In this document: in pieces, positions 59,073 through 64,000 of the stretch
How positions within the stretch are numbered: position 1 is the stretch's first letter
How the letters are laid out: every line of letters starts with the position of its first letter
From: Sphingobacterium faecale
Lineage (GTDB): Bacteria > Bacteroidota > Bacteroidia > Sphingobacteriales > Sphingobacteriaceae
Assembly: GCF_016746095.1 (NCBI RefSeq)
Contig: NZ_JAERTY010000016.1
Coordinates: 1 to 64,000 of the forward strand
Reading direction: 5' to 3'
Length of the DNA: 64,000 nucleotides
Translations under genes and position numbers: made by a program
Notes under the pieces: generated by a model
The model's database searches: none
What the model was told of the DNA's origin: nothing
What the model saw: the letters and a program-made list of their open reading frames with translations, nothing else

Positions 59073-59408
59073 ATGATAGCAGAGAATACACAGATCCAGA
59101 TGCGGAAAGGAATACTTGAGTATTGTATCCTTTCAATAATCTCTAGAGGAGAGATTTATGCTTCGGATATAATCGCAGAACTCAAGAAAGCAGAATTACT
59201 CGTGGTTGAAGGGACGCTATATCCTTTATTGACCAGACTGAAAAATAATGGCCTACTAAGCTATAGTTGGCAAGAGTCTACTTCTGGTCCCCCACGCAAG
59301 TACTATCAGATTACTGAAGAGGGAACGGAAGTGTTACGCAAATTAGATGTCACCTGGAAAGAGTTAGTATATGCTGTTGAAATTTCTTTAACAGGTAATA
59401 AGAAGTAA
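59073..59408 (+). CDS. PadR-family transcriptional regulator
   Basis: This 111-residue winged-helix protein carries RKGILEYCILSIISRGEIYASDIIAELKKAELLVVEGTLYPLLTRLKNNGLLSYSWQES (recognition region) and PPRKYYQITEEGTEVLRKL (the wing), the full PadR core without a C-terminal dimerisation extension. Such short PadR proteins often control the membrane genes next to them. Here a PspC-domain gene and an outer membrane protein gene follow. The operator is probably near the promoter at 59034-59065. Confidence 0.93.
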   Translation: MIAENTQIQMRKGILEYCILSIISRGEIYASDIIAELKKAELLVVEGTLYPLLTRLKNNGLLSYSWQESTSGPPRKYYQITEEGTEVLRKLDVTWKELVYAVEISLTGNKK

Positions 59409-59533
59409 AAATAAACCAATTTGTTAACAGACGAATAATGAAAAAAATATATACATATGAAATACTCATGTTTAGCGAAGCACAAAAAACCATTAGTATT
59501 CCGTATGGCTACTAAAGAACAAATTATATACAT

Positions 59534-61168
59534 ATGAATAAGACAATAATTATCAATATAAATAGTATAGTCTTCCATATTGAAGAAGATGCCTACGAGG
59601 TGTTGCGTAGTTATATGATTGAGATTAAGCGCCATTTCAGTCAATCTGATGATAGTGGGGAGATATTACAAGATATAGAAAACCGTATTGCCGAGATGTT
59701 TATGGAACGAATTCAAGCAGGAAAGAAAGAAGTTATCTCTATGCTAGATGTTAATGAGGTGATTGGGCAGATGGGAAGGGTTCGCGACTTTGAGCAAGTG
59801 GACGAAATGAAGGATGAACCTTACGTGGATGAATCGAAGGAAGATTACAAACGTGTTATTTCTGAAAGGAAATTAATGCGTAATCCCGACGATAAGGTGA
59901 TCGCAGGAGTTTGTAGTGGGTTGGGGTATTATTTCGGTATGCAGGCGAAATGGATTCGAGTCTTGTTTATATTATTCTTTCTTTTCGGAGGATCTGGAGT
60001 GCTTTTGTATGTTATCCTTTGGATTGTGATGCCAGAAGCAATTACACGGGCTGATCGGATGTCTATGCGAGGGGAAGAACCTAATCTTCAAAATTTTAAA
60101 AAGAATTTTGAGGAAGAATTGGAAGGCTATAAGGATGATTTTTCAGCGGTAAGAGGACACCTGAGCAATGGGGGAAAGGCTGTGGGGAAGGGCATATCTA
60201 CGTTTTTCCAGATTTTAGGTAAAGGCTTTGCTTTCCTTATGCTCGTTTTCTGTGGAATGGTTATTATTGGTATGCTCATTACTTTTGTCGGTTTTGCAAC
60301 AGGAATCTTAGGCTATCAGGATGAAATGGTGTTCCCAGGATTACGGTTACTGTCAACAGGACAAGCGTTTATTGCTTTGCTTGCCGGAGTTATGGCGATT
60401 ACAATTCCTTTTATAGCGCTACTGCACATCTTTTTAAGAATGTTGCTGAAAACGAGATCGATGAATACATATCTGTCGCTTAGTTTGTGGGCTGGATGGA
60501 TCGTGTCTATCATTCTGATTATTTTCTATTCCTTCGTAGGAATACAAGAGTACAAAGAATCGAGTACCATTAAGGTAGAGAAGGTCCTGGAAAAACAAAA
60601 TGTTTATCATTTCGAAGAAAAGGATATTAGGGTAATAGAAGCGGCAGCATTGGATAACGGAGATAAGAAGTATACAATGAAAGTCAACAAGAAAGAACTA
60701 TCGAGATACTTACGAAATGAAATAAACATTCGCTTCGAATATATTGACTCATTAGATATACCTTATATACAGTATAACTATTTTGCGAAAGGACGAACTT
60801 ATCAAAGTGCCTCGGAATGTGCTTCGCATATCGATTATTTAGCAAAACAGGACAAAGGAAAGATTGTCTTCGATAGTCACTTTGCATTGACTACTGAAGA
60901 ACCTTATCGTGATGAAGCAGTGTCGGTAGTCGTGTTTCTTCCTGAAGGCGCAAAAGTTACGATAGACCGAACCATTAGATCGAAAATGTGGAATCTACCC
61001 TATTCCGATTGTAAAAAGGAATACGGTAAAGATGAAACTATAAAATATACCGAGTGGGTGATGAGACGCTCAGGGCTACAATGTGCCCCATTGCATATCG
61101 AAAAAGCCAAGAAGAAGGAAAAGAAAGTAAAAGATGCAACTATTTCGGAAGATGAATCGTCTAATTAA
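59534..61168 (+). CDS. PspC-domain membrane protein
   Basis: This 544-residue protein has an N-terminal domain of about 110 residues (MNKTIIININSIVFHIEEDAYEVLRSY) that resembles the usual partner of PadR/PspC genes. A PspC domain follows with NPDDKVIAGVCSGLGYYFGMQAKWIRVLFILFFLFGGSGVLLYVILWIVMPE, then two or three further membrane helices (MLVFCGMVIIGMLITFVGF; AFIALLAGVMAITIPFIALLHIFL; WAGWIVSIILIIFYSFVG). A large C-terminal part of beta-like sequence completes it. PspC-type proteins take part in envelope stress sensing. Confidence 0.85.
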   Translation: MNKTIIININSIVFHIEEDAYEVLRSYMIEIKRHFSQSDDSGEILQDIENRIAEMFMERIQAGKKEVISMLDVNEVIGQMGRVRDFEQVDEMKDEPYVDESKEDYKRVISERKLMRNPDDKVIAGVCSGLGYYFGMQAKWIRVLFILFFLFGGSGVLLYVILWIVMPEAITRADRMSMRGEEPNLQNFKKNFEEELEGYKDDFSAVRGHLSNGGKAVGKGISTFFQILGKGFAFLMLVFCGMVIIGMLITFVGFATGILGYQDEMVFPGLRLLSTGQAFIALLAGVMAITIPFIALLHIFLRMLLKTRSMNTYLSLSLWAGWIVSIILIIFYSFVGIQEYKESSTIKVEKVLEKQNVYHFEEKDIRVIEAAALDNGDKKYTMKVNKKELSRYLRNEINIRFEYIDSLDIPYIQYNYFAKGRTYQSASECASHIDYLAKQDKGKIVFDSHFALTTEEPYRDEAVSVVVFLPEGAKVTIDRTIRSKMWNLPYSDCKKEYGKDETIKYTEWVMRRSGLQCAPLHIEKAKKKEKKVKDATISEDESSN

Positions 61169-61204
61169 ATAATCGATAGATTTATTTCGTAACGGCTGCC
61201 TAAT

Positions 61205-63619
61205 ATGAAAAGTGCTTTTTTTTTAATGATCACTCTAATGTTGTGTAATATAGTGACAGTGGCTAATCAACCTCCAAGCATACGAGGGAAGATTGTGAAT
61301 CACAACAATGAACCAATTAATGGAGCCTCTGTTTATTTAATCACGACTACTGCTAGAGCGGTTTTAAAAACAGCTGTCACGAATGACCAAGGGATGTATA
61401 CTATTTTGGACTATCCTAAGGGATCGTTTATAATAGAAGCTACCGCTGTTGGGTTTGGTAAAGGTGAAACTGCGATTTTCAAAACTGATGCCGAAAGTGT
61501 GGAACTGCCAGATGTTATGTTGGCTCCTGTTAGTAAAGAAATAGAGGCTGTAACGGTAATGGGGGAGCTGCCCCTGATACAGAGCGTGGAAGGGAAAATG
61601 GTGATGAATGTAGAAAACTCTTCCGTTAGTGCGGGAAATAATGCGTTTGAAGTTTTAAAGCGGGCGCCCAGTGTCAATGTAGATAAAGATAATAACATCA
61701 GTCTAATGGGGAGGCAGGGTGTCAATGTTACAATAGATGGACGACCTACTTATATGACAGGAGAGCAGCTGGCTACTTTTTTGAAGAGTACAGATGGTGG
61801 ACAAATCAAGAGTATAGAACTCTTGAGTACACGTTCTGCTAAAGATGATGCTGAGGGGGCTGCTGGAGTAATTAATATAATCCTGAAGAAGAATAAACTG
61901 GAAGGATTTAACGGATCTTTTGTTGCTAGTGTCGGTCAAGGAGAGCGGCTTAGGGGGAACTCTTCTGTCAATTTAAACTATAAGAAAGGTAATACAACCG
62001 TTTTTAGTAATTATGCATATACAGATAATAAAACGATAGAAACCCTGAATATTATGCGTGTGATTCCTGATGGCGAGAAAGAAACTGTATTTAGTCAGCT
62101 TGCTGAATTAAAAGAGAGAGATCGGACGCATAATTATAAGTTGGGGCTAGAGCAAAAGACATCTGTTCGTAATACATTTGTGTTACAATTCAGCGGTAAT
62201 AATAATGTAGAAAACCAGGATAATCCTAGTACGACGAATATGGGAAGTGCGCAAGGTGTGGTTGACTCGGTGATGAGCTCTTATACAATAGGGACGGAAA
62301 AATTTAACAAGTACACTTTTAATGCTAATAATGAGTTTAAGATAGACACGATGGGTAGGGTACTGACCATGGATTTGGACTATAGTATGTTTAAAACCAG
62401 TACTGGACTCAATTACGAGTATCGTACCTATTTTCCTGATGGGGAGACGCTAATCTATGCGCCGGAGATGGAGCGGAGCTATTCATTGACAGATATTAAG
62501 ATCTTCGCCGTGAAGACAGATTATACAAAGAAGATCGGTAAAGGTAATCTTGAAGTAGGGGTTAAGTATAGTAATGTAGAATCAGATAACGGAATAAAAT
62601 TTGATCAACTCATTGCAGATAGTTGGCAAAATAACTCAAAGCGTTCCAATGCATTCAATTATGTAGAGCAAATAACAGCGGGATATATTGATTATAGTAT
62701 GTCGTTAAATAAGTGGGAGGTGAAGGCGGGACTTCGCTCTGAATATACGGTGACTGATGGGATATCTGGTACGGAAAACAAAGAGAATAAGCGGGATTAT
62801 TTAGATTGGTTTCCTTCGGGTTCGTTGAGTTATACTAAGAACGAAAATCATGTATTTACACTTAATTATGCTCGTAAGATATCGAGACCGAATTATCGAC
62901 ATCTTAATCCATTTGAGTATTATATTGATAAGCGGACATCTATGCGTGGTAACCCATATTTGAAACCAGAATATACAAACGGATTTTCGCTGTATTACAC
63001 ATTATATAAGATGTTTAATATTGCGATAGGGCACGACTTTACGAATGATGCCATGGTTGAAAGTATGGGACAGGACACTGTTCTGAAGACAACATGGGTA
63101 ACCCGGGAAAACTTGGGGAAACAGAACACAAGCTACATCAATCTTACTATACCAGCGCGCATCGGTAAATTCTGGACGATGTATAATAATCTGACTGGAA
63201 TATACATCCACTTTCGTGGTCCCATAGCAGGTTATTATGTGAGTGAAGGATCAACATTCTTCCAGTTGAACTCAACTAGTAATTTTAAAATTAATAAGGT
63301 TATTTCTTCTGAATTGGCTTTGCGCTACAATTCCCCTTTCTTATATAATGTATATAAAATTCAAGGAAGACTCAATACGGATGTCGGTATAAGTTATAAC
63401 TTAAAAGACCAGCGTAGTTCGTTCAAATTGGCGATAACGGATGTTTTTCGAAGCAACCGGAATAATTTATACACCAAATTCAGAGAATATGATTCAGATA
63501 TACGGCAATACAATGATACCCAGTCTATACGACTTACCTTCAATTATAAATTCGGAAACTTGAAGCAATCCGTTCGCCGTCGAGAAAATAGCAGTGAAGA
63601 GAAAAATAGAGCTCAATAG
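61205..63619 (+). CDS. Outer membrane beta-barrel family protein (TonB-receptor-like)
   Basis: This 804-residue protein has a signal peptide (MKSAFFLMITLMLCNIVTVA), a carboxypeptidase-regulatory-like domain (IRGKIVNHNNEPINGASVYLITTT), a plug-like domain (VENSSVSAGNNAFEVLKRAPSVNVDKDNNI, IELLSTRSAKDDAEGAAGVINIIL), and a long barrel with many alternating strands. The order fits the OMP_b-brl_3 family of Bacteroidota. It follows the PspC gene by 36 bp and is probably under the same PadR control. No TonB box was identified. Confidence 0.88.
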   Translation: MKSAFFLMITLMLCNIVTVANQPPSIRGKIVNHNNEPINGASVYLITTTARAVLKTAVTNDQGMYTILDYPKGSFIIEATAVGFGKGETAIFKTDAESVELPDVMLAPVSKEIEAVTVMGELPLIQSVEGKMVMNVENSSVSAGNNAFEVLKRAPSVNVDKDNNISLMGRQGVNVTIDGRPTYMTGEQLATFLKSTDGGQIKSIELLSTRSAKDDAEGAAGVINIILKKNKLEGFNGSFVASVGQGERLRGNSSVNLNYKKGNTTVFSNYAYTDNKTIETLNIMRVIPDGEKETVFSQLAELKERDRTHNYKLGLEQKTSVRNTFVLQFSGNNNVENQDNPSTTNMGSAQGVVDSVMSSYTIGTEKFNKYTFNANNEFKIDTMGRVLTMDLDYSMFKTSTGLNYEYRTYFPDGETLIYAPEMERSYSLTDIKIFAVKTDYTKKIGKGNLEVGVKYSNVESDNGIKFDQLIADSWQNNSKRSNAFNYVEQITAGYIDYSMSLNKWEVKAGLRSEYTVTDGISGTENKENKRDYLDWFPSGSLSYTKNENHVFTLNYARKISRPNYRHLNPFEYYIDKRTSMRGNPYLKPEYTNGFSLYYTLYKMFNIAIGHDFTNDAMVESMGQDTVLKTTWVTRENLGKQNTSYINLTIPARIGKFWTMYNNLTGIYIHFRGPIAGYYVSEGSTFFQLNSTSNFKINKVISSELALRYNSPFLYNVYKIQGRLNTDVGISYNLKDQRSSFKLAITDVFRSNRNNLYTKFREYDSDIRQYNDTQSIRLTFNYKFGNLKQSVRRRENSSEEKNRAQ

Positions 63620-63662
63620 GAGTTATTGGATAACTTAATTTATGTTTTAGATTTAGTCGTAC

Positions 63663-63683
63663 CGTAAGCTAGCTGAGCTTACG
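63663..63683. repeat. Palindromic hairpin after the OMP gene
   Basis: An 8-bp inverted repeat CGTAAGCT/AGCTTACG around 5 nt. It is not followed by a T-run and lies at the edge of the decayed gene remnant. Confidence 0.5.
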
Positions 63684-63841
63684 ACCAAAAATTTTACGTA
63701 AAGGAAGATGGTATAATCGAGAAATTACAAGATGTACAGGGAGAAATGAATACTGCAGATTTAGGGTTTAATGCTAGAGCGCGCGTATTTTATGTCCCTA
63801 CTTTTAATAGTAATAGTGTAATAGCTTATAAGCTTAAGTAA
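63677..63841 (+). pseudogene. 3' remnant of an SMP-30/NHL-like gene
   Basis: One frame is open for 54 codons and ends at TAA 63841. It reads AYDQKFYVKEDGIIEKLQD, then GEMNTADLGFNARARVFYVPTF and a VIAYKLK end. The closing pattern (ADLGFNA...VFYVPTF...VIAYKL) is that of the last blades of SMP-30/gluconolactonase-like beta-propeller proteins. There is no start codon, and two in-frame stops (63668, 63674) lie upstream, so this is a decayed fragment. The upstream part of the gene is gone, probably replaced at the junction with the OMP gene. Confidence 0.6.
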
Positions 63842-63871
63842 GACGTTTTTCAAAAAGATTCATGAATAGAT

Positions 63872-63901
63872 TTTGACAACATGAAGTATTATTTATTTTT
63901 G
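63872..63901 (+). promoter_or_regulatory. Promoter of murF
   Basis: TTTG at 63872-63875, 18 bp, then an exact TATTTTTG at 63894-63901: a canonical Bacteroidota promoter. The leader would be about 17 nt. Confidence 0.65.
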
Positions 63902-63922
63902 CTTTAATAAAAAAGGTAGACC

Positions 63923-64000
63923 ATGAAAATAGAGGCGTTGTACAATATATATAAACAGTATCCTTTAATATCTACGGATACGCGTAATATAAAACAGGAA
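63923..64000 (+). CDS. murF: UDP-N-acetylmuramoyl-tripeptide-D-alanyl-D-alanine ligase, first 26 codons
   Basis: The frame from the ATG at 63923 runs to the window edge: MKIEALYNIYKQYPLISTDT, then RNIKQE. The STDTR motif followed by a short charged stretch is the usual start of MurF (and MurE) in Bacteroidota, whose N-terminal domain binds the UDP-MurNAc-peptide. MurF adds D-Ala-D-Ala to the precursor. Only the first 26 residues are visible, so the call rests on the STDTR context and the promoter. Confidence 0.65.
   Translation, partial: MKIEALYNIYKQYPLISTDTRNIKQE

Noticed and set aside
59438..59515. 25-codon frame MKKIYTYEILMF after padR
   Set aside because: No overlap or spacing that supports translation, no recognisable content, and it conflicts with the other small frame there.
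1..64000. tRNA, rRNA, CRISPR array, prophage, defence island or biosynthetic cluster
   Set aside because: No tRNA-type T-loop and acceptor pairing, rRNA sequence, regular spacer-repeat pattern, or signature genes of these systems were found on reading both strands.

Overview
The window comes from a low-GC Bacteroidota chromosome, most likely Sphingobacteriaceae (Sphingobacterium or a close relative). The evidence is TAnnTTTG-type -7 boxes in place of E. coli promoters, almost no Shine-Dalgarno sequences, Bacteroidota-specific families (GldH, DUF4295, Ig-like lipoprotein, OMP beta-barrel family, SPOR proteins), the futalosine menaquinone gene mqnD, and an unusually long SecA. It appears to carry the replication origin region. 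The spacer at 9.33-9.81 kb between divergent nadB and nadA is AT-rich and holds two exact DnaA boxes 11 bp apart plus several one-mismatch boxes. The base composition of the + strand changes here, from A/C-rich on the left to G/T-rich on the right. Two exact parS-type 16-mers lie 6 kb to the left, and dnaA lies 12 kb to the right.

Layout. 0-0.13 kb: 5' end of an IS3-family element running off the left edge. 0.16-7.2 kb: lipoprotein, apaG, a possible structured RNA, an ABC-F ATPase, the parS pair, mnmG and an Ig-like lipoprotein. 7.2-10.8 kb: gamma-carbonic anhydrase, nadB, oriC, nadA. 10.8-18.4 kb: thiL, then a leucine/ketone-body catabolic cluster (acetoacetyl-CoA synthetase, methylcrotonyl-CoA carboxylase beta subunit, acyl-CoA dehydrogenase, HMG-CoA lyase, enoyl-CoA hydratase). 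18.4-30.2 kb: scpA, dxs, dnaA, two small periplasmic proteins, the minus-strand operon holB-ricT-gldH-lpxK, then dnaN and a DedA protein. 30.2-37 kb: CAP-domain protein, yicC-gmk-nadD, a secreted unknown, a formylglycine-generating-enzyme-like protein, surE, mqnD. 37-44.6 kb: secA, SPOR protein, M20 and M28 hydrolases, a thiamine-pyrophosphokinase-like protein, rhodanese. 44.7-52 kb: glutamate dehydrogenase, small membrane proteins, gcvT, an RluA-type enzyme, DUF4359/DUF4112/SIMPL genes, cold-shock protein, DUF805, recO. 52-58.9 kb: rpmB-rpmG-DUF4295, ftsY, rimO, amidase, rlmN, comF, VanZ and a 41-residue lipoprotein. 59-64 kb: padR-pspC-outer membrane protein, the tail of a decayed SMP-30-like gene, and the first 26 codons of murF.

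Most of the window is housekeeping: replication and segregation (dnaA, dnaN, holB, scpA, oriC, parS), protein export (secA, ftsY), RNA modification (mnmG, rimO, rlmN, RluA) and cofactor synthesis (nadB, nadA, nadD, thiL, dxs, mqnD). No CRISPR array, rRNA, tRNA, prophage, toxin-antitoxin module or biosynthetic cluster was seen. The observations most worth a second look are the origin with its parS pair, a recurrent promoter-against-start-codon layout that predicts leaderless mRNAs for several genes, a candidate ~200-nt RNA at 1.42-1.63 kb, an 11-bp phased repeat before the CAP gene, and small genes of 53 and 41 codons.
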